Origin: Crocinitomicaceae bacterium
GTDB lineage: Bacteria > Bacteroidota > Bacteroidia > Flavobacteriales_D > Crocinitomicaceae
Reading direction: 5' to 3'
Assembly (NCBI GenBank): GCA_002696025.1
Contig: NZQU01000025.1
Coordinates: 1 to 8,679, forward strand
DNA: 8,679 nucleotides
In this document: piece after piece, positions 1 to 6,717 of the stretch
Numbering within the stretch: position 1 is the first letter of the stretch
Layout of the letters: every line of letters begins with the position of its first letter
Notes under the pieces: model-generated
Databases searched by the model: none
Told to the model about the DNA's origin: nothing
What the model saw: only the letters and a program-made list of their open reading frames with translations
Program-made: the position numbers and the translations under genes

Positions 1-99
1 GCAGCCGACAAAAACTATAGACAAGCTGTAACTGCTGCAGGAACAGGATGTATGGCTGCTCTAGATGCAGAAAGGTATTTAGCAGCAAAAGAACATTAA
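1..99 (+). CDS. trxB: Thioredoxin reductase, C-terminal end (partial)
   Basis: This is the last 32 codons of a gene whose start lies before the window. Reading frame 1 gives a tail containing YRQAVTAAGTGCMAALDAER, which is the highly conserved C-terminal FAD-contacting segment of bacterial NADPH:thioredoxin reductase, and ends at TAA. The enzyme passes electrons from NADPH through FAD and a CxxC pair to thioredoxin in the cytoplasm. The catalytic CxxC and both nucleotide-binding motifs lie outside the window, so integrity of the enzyme cannot be judged. Related flavoproteins (the ferredoxin-NADP reductase type) share the fold, but the AAGTGCMAALDAERYL segment favours TrxB. The DUF3467 gene follows after only 12 bases and is probably read through from here. 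Confidence 0.9.
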   Translation, partial: AADKNYRQAVTAAGTGCMAALDAERYLAAKEH

Positions 100-111
100 A
101 AAAACATTATT

Positions 112-426
112 ATGGGAAAAGAAAATGATGAAAATCAAATGAATATTGAACTTTCTGAAGAGATCGCTTTGGGAACTTATTCAAATCTTGCTATTATTAC
201 TCATTCACCGGCTGAAGTTGTTTGTGATTTTATTCAAGTAATGCCAGGAATGCCAAAAGGAAAGGTTAGATCAAGAATATTAATGACTCCCTCCAATGCA
301 AAAAGATTTCTTCAAGCTTTAGGGGATAATATAAATAAATACGAACAAACCTTTGGTAGTATCGAGGATAAAAACCCTGACAGCAACAATCCTATTGGTT
401 ATGGCACACCAAATACCATGGCTTAA
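112..426 (+). CDS. DUF3467 family protein
   Basis: A 104-residue soluble protein without signal peptide or membrane segment. It matches from memory the Bacteroidota DUF3467 family: residues 11-32 (NIELSEEIALGTYSNLAIIT followed by HS) form the first conserved block, residues 44-60 (MPGMPKGKVRSRILMTP) the second, and residues 61-80 a helix with NAKRFLQALGDNI. The last 20 residues are polar, Asn/Pro-rich and probably disordered. The fold resembles a small sheet-plus-helix domain; no catalytic residues are obvious and the function is unknown. The ATG at 112 follows the trxB stop by 12 bases and has an AT-rich leader with no Shine-Dalgarno sequence, as usual in this phylum. Met10 could also serve as a start, but family members usually carry a short polar lead before NIELSEE. 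Co-transcription with trxB is likely. Confidence 0.88.
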   Translation: MGKENDENQMNIELSEEIALGTYSNLAIITHSPAEVVCDFIQVMPGMPKGKVRSRILMTPSNAKRFLQALGDNINKYEQTFGSIEDKNPDSNNPIGYGTPNTMA

Positions 427-494
427 TCTAAATATTTTATTTATTGAATAATAAATTGATTTCATATGCGTTAACATATAAATATTCTACGCCT

Positions 495-671
495 ATGTCC
501 AATTTTTACAATCAAGATCACATAAAATCACAAAATCACTTCGAGCTTGAAAAGCTGCTTCATCAACAAGCTAAACCAAGTAAAAAATGTATTGATTTTT
601 TATTAAACTTCAGCAAAGCTGCAGAAGTTAAAAAGGGAAAAAAAATACAGGTTTTATTAATTAAGAATTGA
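495..671 (+). CDS. Small hypothetical protein with a PSKKCIDFLLNFSKA-type motif
   Basis: A 58-residue basic protein beginning at the first ATG of an open frame that could be extended to a TTG at 444 (75 residues). The C-terminal half reads as a helix, PSKKCIDFLLNFSKA (residues 28-42), a Lys-rich turn, and a terminal hydrophobic strand IQVLLIKN. Many Bacteroidota genomes carry short, poorly annotated proteins with this layout (a proline, a helix like xxILNYSKALxV, basic residues, and an ending like ELxLN); I recognise the pattern but know no name or function for it. There is no signal peptide or membrane segment. Its final 11 bases overlap the 3' end of the opposing DUF2452 gene, so the two transcripts converge. 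The alternative is a chance open frame, but the match to the recurrent motif argues against that. Confidence 0.55.
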   Translation: MSNFYNQDHIKSQNHFELEKLLHQQAKPSKKCIDFLLNFSKAAEVKKGKKIQVLLIKN

Positions 672-1128
672 TAAGCTCAAAGTCTTCCGACTTTTCAACA
701 ATATCCCAGGTATGATCAGCCAATAACCTAATAGATGCCAAAAATATAGATGTCGTTCCTCTTCGTCCCCATTGATTAGGAGCAATTAGTGATAATATAT
801 AATCAGAATTTTCTTTCTGATACAAGTGATATAGATGATTGATAATAGGTTTAAATCTATACTCAGACTTGTAAACAAAATTTGAAATCAATTTCCTGTC
901 ATTAATTTGTTTGGCTTGTTTTGCAAGAAGCTGCATCTGTTCATATATTTGAGACAATTGCATTTCAGTTTGATGCTCCATAGCAGAAAGAGATAAACCT
1001 TTTTCTTTTCCAATATCATCTGGTTTTATAACAGAACCTCCAACTGTATGAGGATATTCAATCAAATTTGGTATATCTGTTATTTTATCAGGGTCAATTG
1101 GATTCTGAAAATTATTATCTTCTGACAT
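661..1128 (-). CDS. DUF2452 family protein
   Basis: A 155-residue cytoplasmic protein on the minus strand, starting at ATG (complement of 1126-1128) and ending at TAA (complement of 661-663). It has the signature blocks of DUF2452, a family also found in eukaryotes (C1orf50-like): NPIDPDKI at residues 9-16, PHTVGGSVIKPDD at 26-38, an amphipathic helical region rich in Gln and Met at about 47-77, FKPIINHLYHLYQK at 92-105, WGR at 120-122, and RLLADHTWDIV at 134-144. The length is close to what I recall for bacterial members. The function of the family is unknown to me. It stands alone on this strand, with its promoter expected in the AT-rich region 1129-1301, and ends tail-to-tail with the 58-residue gene. 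Confidence 0.88.
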   Translation of the reverse strand: MSEDNNFQNPIDPDKITDIPNLIEYPHTVGGSVIKPDDIGKEKGLSLSAMEHQTEMQLSQIYEQMQLLAKQAKQINDRKLISNFVYKSEYRFKPIINHLYHLYQKENSDYILSLIAPNQWGRRGTTSIFLASIRLLADHTWDIVEKSEDFELINS

Positions 1129-1301
1129 AATTACTTTTTTATTGTAACAAATAAATATATTTTTGGTTTATAATAATAGTTAAATCTATAATTATTTTAG
1201 GTCATATTTGTTTTAACTATTAATTAATTTCATTGAAAAATGAACTTTTTTAGTGAAATTTGTATAAACTTATATAACTTAGGTTTTAATATACGACACT
1301 A
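1129..1301. other. Divergent AT-rich intergenic region
   Basis: This 173-base stretch separates the minus-strand DUF2452 gene from the plus-strand 844-residue gene and must carry the promoters of both. It is very AT-rich with several A and T tracts and short TA-rich runs. One candidate plus-strand promoter is listed separately. For the minus strand I find only a weak CAAATAAA (1148-1155), one mismatch from the complement of TAnnTTTG, without a partner at the right distance. No coding potential, tRNA-like fold or strong hairpin is visible. Confidence 0.6.
1233..1262 (+). promoter_or_regulatory. Candidate Bacteroidota-type promoter for the TPR protein-apbE unit
   Basis: TTG at 1233-1235 is followed after 19 bases by GAAATTTG at 1255-1262, one mismatch from the TAnnTTTG element recognised by the primary sigma factor in Bacteroidota. 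The predicted transcription start near 1268-1270 would leave a leader of roughly 33 bases before the ATG at 1302. In such AT-rich DNA a match of this quality can arise by chance, so this is a moderate call. Confidence 0.35.
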
Positions 1302-3836
1302 ATGAAGTATAATTACTTATATACTCTACTATTTTTTTTCCTTTTAAATACGTTTTCCGTGTTTTCTCAATTGGTGCCATTTTCATTTTCAGGAACCATT
1401 GAAAATTGGAACACAAAATCCAAAGAACATGCAGTCACCGTTTATTTTCTCCAAGATGGAAGAACATTATCACGTTCACTATCTAAAGAAAATGGCTCGT
1501 ATGTAATTAGTGCTAAAATTGACCCATCAAAGAAATTTGAATTGTACTTTGCAAAACCAAACATGGTCACAAAAAAAGCGCTTTTTGATTTTTCTGATTT
1601 TAACTACAAGAAAATTGTTAAAAACAATAAAAACAATACTTACGAAATCAAAACTTTAGAACAGCTTAATGTCGATCTTTTTAAAACTATAAAGGACACT
1701 TCTATAGACTTCTCTTTTTTAAAAACTGATTACATTGCAGAATTCTCATGGGATGGAGACCAAGTAGTTAAAGATGAAGACAAATTCAAAAATATCTCAA
1801 AAAAAATAGAAGATCTTCTAATTAAAGCAACTGAAATTGAAAACAAAAAAAACAAGTTTGATTCATTTGTTAAATCTGGAGATTTAGCATTTTCTAAAGA
1901 TCAATTAGAAAAAGCCATAGAAAACTATGACTCTGCATTGGTTATTAAATCTGATGATAAAATTAAAAGTAAAATTGAATCTATTAAAAAAGAAATAGAA
2001 AAAAGAGAAGCAAGTAGTAAATTAAAAATTCAAATTGATAATTTTATTTCATCGGGTGATAGTTTACAGAAATTAGATCAACTTGAAGATGCTAAATCAA
2101 ACTATGAGAAAGCATTTTCACTCGACAATAAGAACTCCATCATAAAAAACAAAATAAAAGAAGTTACAGGCAAGATAGCATACAATGACAAACTAGCAAG
2201 CTACAAGAAAAAGTTTGATGAAGCTAAAAAAAATGAAGCTGCCAAAGAATATGATTTAGCAATAGCAAATTATAAGGAATGCATTGAAATAATACCAAAT
2301 AATAAAACCACAATTCTAACTCAAATAAAAAGAATCAACCTAATTCAAAAACAAATCAGCGTTGAAGAAGAAGCGAATAAGATAATTTCAGAAGGTGATG
2401 CTAAAATTAATGGTGTTATCCCATACTATAAAGAGGCTATTCAACTCTATACAAAAGCAAAAAAACATGTTTCTAAATACCCTAATTCTAAAGTAATTAA
2501 AACAGCAGATGAAAAAATAAAGAATGCCAACAATCTTCAAAAATCAACTGATTTAGAGATTTTTAATGATCAAATAAGAAAGGCAACCGAAGCAGTCAAT
2601 AATGGCCCAAGTAGTTTTAGTAAAGCAAAAAACATACTTAATTCTGCGCCAATGCAAAATAAAAAAAATGATCCTAAGGTTAAAGATCTACTTAAAAAAA
2701 TGTCCATATATGAAGCTTTTTTAAGAAAAAAGAAAGCTGCATACACATTGGTAAATCAACAAAAACTAAAACCTGCTATAGATGCATTAAATACTGCTAA
2801 AAAATTCAGTTCAAAAAACTCAAAATTTATACCTTCATTTGAAGGTGATGCAATTATTAAATCAAGAGACTCAATTGCTAATATTATAAAAGCAAATAAA
2901 GAGAAACCTAAAAACAATGATTCTGACACTACAAAACCTATTGTAAAAGAAAATATACTTCCAGACCTTGGTGTTCTGAGTTCAGATAGCACTCCTGGTT
3001 TTGCAACATTAATAAACGCTGATTTGTTTAATAAGAATTCAAAAAAAGCTCCATTATTAGATGGTTTTGAGAAAATGGAAAACGAAAGAATTTTTAAAAA
3101 TGAAATGAATTATTACAGCCTTAAAACCAATGAAAACAAAGCAGATGAAATCATTTTAAACAAAACTAATTCTTTAGAAAAACAACAAGTTCAATTCTAC
3201 AATAGCTTAATGGCTAAAATTCACTTTTCTAATGAGATAAAAGTATTTACTGATAAAAAGCACCAAGAAAATACTGCTAAAATTGTCAGTAATGAACATT
3301 CTAAAAAAGAAATAAAGATATTGATTGATTCATTGAATGTTAAATTAAATGACCACATCACAAACAACCAAAAAAATACGAGCATTAACAACAATAAAAT
3401 TCTGGAAAATCAAAAAATCAAATTAGACCAAAGAAATATCAACAGTTTTGAGAAATTAAAAGAAATAGATTCAATAAAAGAATATGTCGTTGAAGTGAAT
3501 ATCAAGAAGAATGAATCCATGACGAATACCCTTGTAAATAATGAAAAATCTAAGGACTCAATAAACAATATTGAAGTTGATGAAGTTAAAAAGCCAAATT
3601 ATTTAAAGAACAGTAACGGTGAACAATATAAAATTGGTCTTACTGAGGAAAAATTTATTAAAGGCTCAAAAACTTTTATTACAAGAAGAGTAATTGTAGA
3701 CGAAAATTATCATGGAGATGTTTACTTAAAATATGATTCATTAAATTCATTAACCACTTATTTCAAAAATGGCCAATCTATATCCCAAGACAAATGGGTT
3801 GTTGAAACCGAAAAATCTAATTTGGTTAAAAACTAG
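1302..3836 (+). CDS. Large secreted protein with TPR-like repeats and a C-terminal FKNG domain
   Basis: This 844-residue protein begins with a classical signal peptide (hydrophobic residues 5-19, likely cleavage between Ser22 and Gln23), so the chain should be exported. Residues 25-100 look like a small beta-sandwich of the carboxypeptidase regulatory type (NGSYVISAKIDP, then MVTKKALFDFSDF). Residues 187-400 contain about four helical TPR-like units starting near 192 (SGDLAFSKDQLEKAIENY), 251 (SGDSLQKLDQLEDAKSNY), 306 and 364. A low-complexity Lys/Asn/Glu-rich, coiled-coil-prone region covers about 520-760. A compact domain ends the protein (about 765-836), with TFITRRVIVD and YFKNGQSISQDKWVVET. 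I recall unnamed Bacteroidota envelope proteins with this order of parts, but know no function. There is no OmpA-like peptidoglycan domain, lipobox or type IX sorting domain. Its last 22 codons overlap apbE in the +1 frame. A scaffold or protein-binding role in the periplasm or outer membrane is an inference. Confidence 0.85.
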   Translation: MKYNYLYTLLFFFLLNTFSVFSQLVPFSFSGTIENWNTKSKEHAVTVYFLQDGRTLSRSLSKENGSYVISAKIDPSKKFELYFAKPNMVTKKALFDFSDFNYKKIVKNNKNNTYEIKTLEQLNVDLFKTIKDTSIDFSFLKTDYIAEFSWDGDQVVKDEDKFKNISKKIEDLLIKATEIENKKNKFDSFVKSGDLAFSKDQLEKAIENYDSALVIKSDDKIKSKIESIKKEIEKREASSKLKIQIDNFISSGDSLQKLDQLEDAKSNYEKAFSLDNKNSIIKNKIKEVTGKIAYNDKLASYKKKFDEAKKNEAAKEYDLAIANYKECIEIIPNNKTTILTQIKRINLIQKQISVEEEANKIISEGDAKINGVIPYYKEAIQLYTKAKKHVSKYPNSKVIKTADEKIKNANNLQKSTDLEIFNDQIRKATEAVNNGPSSFSKAKNILNSAPMQNKKNDPKVKDLLKKMSIYEAFLRKKKAAYTLVNQQKLKPAIDALNTAKKFSSKNSKFIPSFEGDAIIKSRDSIANIIKANKEKPKNNDSDTTKPIVKENILPDLGVLSSDSTPGFATLINADLFNKNSKKAPLLDGFEKMENERIFKNEMNYYSLKTNENKADEIILNKTNSLEKQQVQFYNSLMAKIHFSNEIKVFTDKKHQENTAKIVSNEHSKKEIKILIDSLNVKLNDHITNNQKNTSINNNKILENQKIKLDQRNINSFEKLKEIDSIKEYVVEVNIKKNESMTNTLVNNEKSKDSINNIEVDEVKKPNYLKNSNGEQYKIGLTEEKFIKGSKTFITRRVIVDENYHGDVYLKYDSLNSLTTYFKNGQSISQDKWVVETEKSNLVKN
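1860..2501 (+). repeat. Diverged TPR-like repeat units inside the secreted protein
   Basis: In protein residues 187-400 the pattern G-D-x(5-8)-hydrophobic-x-x-A-hydrophobic-x-x-Tyr-x-x-A recurs about four times, each unit followed by a basic linker of the type KIKSKIESI, IIKNKIKEV, ILTQIKRI and VIKTADEKI. The DNA itself is not repeated exactly, so this is an ancient protein repeat rather than a recent tandem duplication. Spacing is about 55-60 residues per unit, longer than a standard 34-residue TPR because each pair of helices is followed by an extra charged helix. Confidence 0.6.
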
Positions 3837-4860
3837 TTTCCTATTATGGATACTCCTATTATCTTGTTCAGACTTGAACTCAGATAAAGTTCAAAAAACA
3901 ACACTTTCTGGAAATGCTCAAGGAACAACTTATAATATTATTATTTGTGGTAATCATTCTATTACAAAAAAGGAAATTGACTCAATATTAAATAAAATAG
4001 ATTTTGTTTTATCTAATTACAATTCTGAATCGACAATTTCATGTATTAATAAAAACAAAAATGACACTTCGTTTATTGATGAAAGCGGGTATTTTTTAGA
4101 CTGCTTCAAAGAAAGTATTGAAATAAACCTTAATACTAATGGGGCTTTTGATCCGTCTATTCATCCACTAGTAAAGTCATGGGGGTTATTTAAAGTTGCA
4201 AATGAGTCAGTTTTATCTAAAAACAAAGTTGATTCTATCATGAACTTTGTAGGATTTAAAAATGGTCATCACTATTTAATTAAAAACAATAATGATTCCA
4301 TTTCCTTTCAAAAAATTGACAAACGCTTTGAATTTGATTTCAATGCAATAGCTCAGGGTTATAGTGTAGATGTTATTGCTGATTTTTTTAATTCAAAAAA
4401 CATAAAAAATTACTTTATTGAATTGGGTGGTGAAATAAAAGTAAAAGGGCTTAATCAAGACAATATACCATGGAATATTGGCATTGATAAACCTCAAAAA
4501 AACAATAAAAATGAAAGAATCATTCATAAGATATTAAGCGTCACAGATAAATCCATTGCAACTAGCGGCAATTACAGAAAGTTTTACATTAGAAATGGTA
4601 AAAAATATTCTCATACAATTTCACCATTTACTGGCCAACCTGTTCAGCACAATCTCTTAAGTGCTACTGTTATCTCAAACAATTGTTCAACAGCTGATGC
4701 TTATGCGACTGCCTTTATGGTTATGGGATTAGAAAAGACAAAGAAATTCTTAAGCAATAAAGAAAATATCAATCTTGATGTCTATCTAATTTATGAAAAT
4801 AAAGATGGAGAATTGGTAGAGTATATTAGTAAAGGAATGAGGAAATATTTAAATAAGTAG
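3769..4860 (+). CDS. apbE: FAD:protein FMN transferase, lipoprotein ApbE
   Basis: ApbE moves FMN from FAD onto a Ser/Thr of partner proteins outside the cytoplasm (known for NqrB/NqrC, RnfG/RnfD and FMN-binding domain proteins). The chain has a lipoprotein signal, ILLLSC, with the lipidated Cys at residue 33. Family motifs follow in order: AQGTTYNI (50-57), FDPSIHPLVKSWG (127-139), FDFNAIAQGYSVD (189-201), FIELGGEIKVKG (216-227), SIATSGNYRKF (262-272), HTISPFTGQP (282-291), and STADAYATAFMVMG (307-320), where Asp310 and Thr314 are the expected metal ligands. The length is normal and the enzyme looks intact. The ATG at 3769 lies 68 bases inside the preceding gene and gives a long leader before the hydrophobic core; TTG at 3799 or 3802 would give a shorter, more typical lipoprotein leader. 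No flavinylation target is visible in the window. Confidence 0.93.
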   Translation: MANLYPKTNGLLKPKNLIWLKTSFLLWILLLSCSDLNSDKVQKTTLSGNAQGTTYNIIICGNHSITKKEIDSILNKIDFVLSNYNSESTISCINKNKNDTSFIDESGYFLDCFKESIEINLNTNGAFDPSIHPLVKSWGLFKVANESVLSKNKVDSIMNFVGFKNGHHYLIKNNNDSISFQKIDKRFEFDFNAIAQGYSVDVIADFFNSKNIKNYFIELGGEIKVKGLNQDNIPWNIGIDKPQKNNKNERIIHKILSVTDKSIATSGNYRKFYIRNGKKYSHTISPFTGQPVQHNLLSATVISNNCSTADAYATAFMVMGLEKTKKFLSNKENINLDVYLIYENKDGELVEYISKGMRKYLNK

Positions 4861-4938
4861 AAGATTTTAATATTCAAGTGTCAGTAAATCCTCAAAAAAA
4901 GATGAAAGCATTAAATTTTAATATTTAAATTTAGTCTA
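4861..4938. other. Short AT-rich intergenic gap
   Basis: These 78 bases separate apbE from the membrane-protein gene. The sequence TAAATTTA at 4926-4933 is a poor match to the Bacteroidota -7 element and has no TTG at the right distance upstream. The stretch around 4911-4933 (TTAAATTTTAATATTTAAAT and following bases) is imperfectly self-complementary but made only of A and T, so it is not a convincing terminator. A promoter for the downstream pair could be here, but I cannot point to it. Confidence 0.35.
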
Positions 4939-5298
4939 ATGAAGCATCTTAAATATATTTATGTTCTTATTGCTCTTAAATTAATTCTTAGTTTAATAAT
5001 TTGTTTATTCTACTTATTATTAGATGATAAACAATTAATAATTAATGTGCCAAGGTATATACTAATCTTAATTCTTGCTTACACAGTAATACAGTATTTT
5101 TCATGGCAATTGTACCCCAAACAATCACTTATTAAATACAAAAGATTTTATTACATAGGTTTAATAGGCATTTGCTTGCCTATATTTTTATATACCGATA
5201 AACATGCAATTTATTGGGTCATCATTGTAAAATCGTTCAGTTGGATGCTATTAATTTCTGTATTAATGGAAATCAGATGGATTGCTAAGCATAATTAA
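4939..5298 (+). CDS. Hypothetical four-helix inner-membrane protein
   Basis: A 119-residue, very hydrophobic protein with four predicted membrane segments at about residues 5-27, 38-58, 70-86 and 90-113. The second loop (KQSLIKYKR) and both ends (MKHLK and RWIAKHN) are basic, while the first and third loops (LDDKQ and YTDKH) are not, which fits both termini facing the cytoplasm under the positive-inside rule. I do not recognise the family, and no catalytic or binding motif stands out; several Trp and Tyr residues sit at helix ends. The ATG at 4939 follows AT-rich sequence without a Shine-Dalgarno element. The mpl-like gene starts six bases after the stop, so the two are very probably co-transcribed. 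A link to cell-wall peptide handling is only suggested by that position. Confidence 0.75.
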   Translation: MKHLKYIYVLIALKLILSLIICLFYLLLDDKQLIINVPRYILILILAYTVIQYFSWQLYPKQSLIKYKRFYYIGLIGICLPIFLYTDKHAIYWVIIVKSFSWMLLISVLMEIRWIAKHN

Positions 5299-5304
5299 AC
5301 ATTA

Positions 5305-6672
5305 ATGAATATACACTTTATAGCAATAGGAGGAAGTGCAATGCATAATTTGGCAATTGCATTAAATCGAAAAGGAGAAAATATTACTGGTTCAGATGAT
5401 GAAATTTTCGAACCTTCAAAATCACGTTTAGCCAAAGATGGTATTTTACCAAATAACATTGGTTGGAATGAAAAAAACATTCATCCAGAATTAGATGCTG
5501 TAATTTTAGGGATGCACGCAAGAATTGACAATCCTGAATTAAAAAAAGCAAAAGAACTAAACATTCCTATTTATTCATATCCTGAGTTTTTATACGAACA
5601 AAGCAAAAATAAACTTAGAATTGTTATTGGGGGTAGTCATGGTAAAACAACCATAACTTCTATGCTGCTTCATTCCTTTAAAAAACTAAATCTAGATGTT
5701 GATTATATGGTTGGCGCTCAACTTGAAGGATATGATTGCATGGTTAAAATAACCAATACCTCTAAAATAATGATTTTAGAAGGAGATGAATATCTAAGTT
5801 CACCAATAGACAGAAGGCCTAAGTTTCATTTATATAAACCTGATATTGCTTTAATAAGTGGCATTGCTTGGGATCATATTAATGTATTTCCAACATTTGA
5901 AAATTATTTATTTCAGTTTAGTTCTTTTTGTGATTTAATAACTGAAAATGGAACCTTAGTTTATAATATAGAGGATAAAGAGGTTGAAAAGATCGCATCA
6001 AATATTACTAAAAAAATTAAGCTCACCCCCTATTCTACTCCCTCATATGATGTCAACTCAAACGGCGGAACAATTCTCAATAACAATAATGCTAAATATC
6101 AGCTTAAGTTATTTGGTGCTCATAACCTACAAAATTTAATGGGTGCGATGCATATAGCAAATTCAATAGGGATCACAGAAGATGACTTCCTTAAATCAAT
6201 GCTTGATTTTAGTGGTGCAGGAAAAAGATTACAAAAGGTATCAGAAAAAAACAACTTTGTAATGTTTAAAGATTTTGCACATTCTCCATCAAAACTAAAA
6301 GCAACAACTAGTGCTGTAAAAGAACAATTCTTTAATAATAAACTAATTGCTTGTATGGAGCTTCATACATTTTCTTCATTGAAAAAAGAGTTTTTACCAC
6401 ATTACAAAAATTCTATGGAAAAAGCAGATTTGGCACTTGTATATTACAGTCCTGATGTTGTTGCTCATAAAAAACTTGATCCGATTTCTATTGAACAAGT
6501 TAAATCTGGTTTTGGCGGAAATGTTATGGTTGTTAATAAAACTCAAGAAGTTCTTGATTTTATTAAAAAGGAAGTAAACGCAAATAGTTCACTTCTAATG
6601 ATGTCATCTGGAAATTTTGATGGTATTGACTATGACGAATTGGGATCTGAATTAATTATGACTTTATTTTAA
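5305..6672 (+). CDS. mpl: Mpl-like Mur ligase (UDP-MurNAc:murein peptide ligase)
   Basis: A 455-residue Mur ligase of the type found in Bacteroidota. In better studied bacteria Mpl joins the recycled tripeptide L-Ala-gamma-D-Glu-meso-diaminopimelate to UDP-MurNAc with ATP in the cytoplasm, saving cell-wall peptides. The three Mur domains are visible: an N-terminal nucleotide-sugar domain with IAIGGSAMHNLAIAL (6-20) and GSDDEIFEPS (29-38); an ATPase domain with P-loop GGSHGKTT (109-116), EGDEY (159-163), IAWDHINVFP (187-196) and GAHNLQNLMGA (271-281); and a C-terminal domain with GAGKRLQ (304-310) and DFAHSPSK (323-330). DFAHxP and the RRPKF segment favour Mpl over MurC; MurC remains the main alternative, but the sequence resembles the separate Bacteroidota ligase often labelled peptidoglycan synthetase. 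Substrate specificity is inferred. No other cell-wall gene is nearby except possibly the membrane protein upstream. Confidence 0.85.
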   Translation: MNIHFIAIGGSAMHNLAIALNRKGENITGSDDEIFEPSKSRLAKDGILPNNIGWNEKNIHPELDAVILGMHARIDNPELKKAKELNIPIYSYPEFLYEQSKNKLRIVIGGSHGKTTITSMLLHSFKKLNLDVDYMVGAQLEGYDCMVKITNTSKIMILEGDEYLSSPIDRRPKFHLYKPDIALISGIAWDHINVFPTFENYLFQFSSFCDLITENGTLVYNIEDKEVEKIASNITKKIKLTPYSTPSYDVNSNGGTILNNNNAKYQLKLFGAHNLQNLMGAMHIANSIGITEDDFLKSMLDFSGAGKRLQKVSEKNNFVMFKDFAHSPSKLKATTSAVKEQFFNNKLIACMELHTFSSLKKEFLPHYKNSMEKADLALVYYSPDVVAHKKLDPISIEQVKSGFGGNVMVVNKTQEVLDFIKKEVNANSSLLMMSSGNFDGIDYDELGSELIMTLF

Positions 6673-6692
6673 TATCATAGACACTAAAAACC

Positions 6693-6700
6693 TATCTTTG
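6693..6700 (+). promoter_or_regulatory. Bacteroidota -7 promoter element TATCTTTG
   Basis: TATCTTTG at 6693-6700 matches the TAnnTTTG consensus exactly and is a very common form of it in flavobacteria. Transcription would start near 6706, leaving a leader of about a dozen bases before the ATG at 6718, which is typical for this phylum. The -33 TTG is not clear: the expected position falls on TTT/TAA at the end of the mpl-like gene. It probably drives the DUF4494-pdxH-M16 operon. Confidence 0.5.
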
Positions 6701-6717
6701 TGTTCTAATTTTAAATT

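Noticed and set aside
431..458. AT-only inverted repeat after the DUF3467 stop as a terminator.
   Set aside because: The stem contains almost no G or C, has a bulge and leaves almost no loop, so it would not be a stable intrinsic terminator.
444..494. TTG-initiated extension of the 58-residue gene to 75 residues.
   Set aside because: The added 17 residues show no recognisable pattern, and an ATG is available at 495. The extension cannot be excluded.
1148..1155. CAAATAAA as a minus-strand -7 element for the DUF2452 gene.
   Set aside because: One mismatch and no CAA partner 19-21 bases further along; matches of this quality are expected by chance in such AT-rich DNA.
2756..2992. A 78-codon minus-strand open frame opposite the TPR protein gene.
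   Set aside because: Hydrophobic Phe/Ser-rich product typical of the antisense of a Lys/Asn-rich gene; no start context or neighbour supports it.
2985..3008. The segment DSTPGFATL in the 844-residue protein, which resembles an ApbE flavinylation site (D-x-x-S/T-G-A-T/S).
   Set aside because: Phe sits between Gly and Ala, the Asp-to-Thr spacing is one residue too long, and there is no FMN-binding domain around it. It does not fit the known target pattern.
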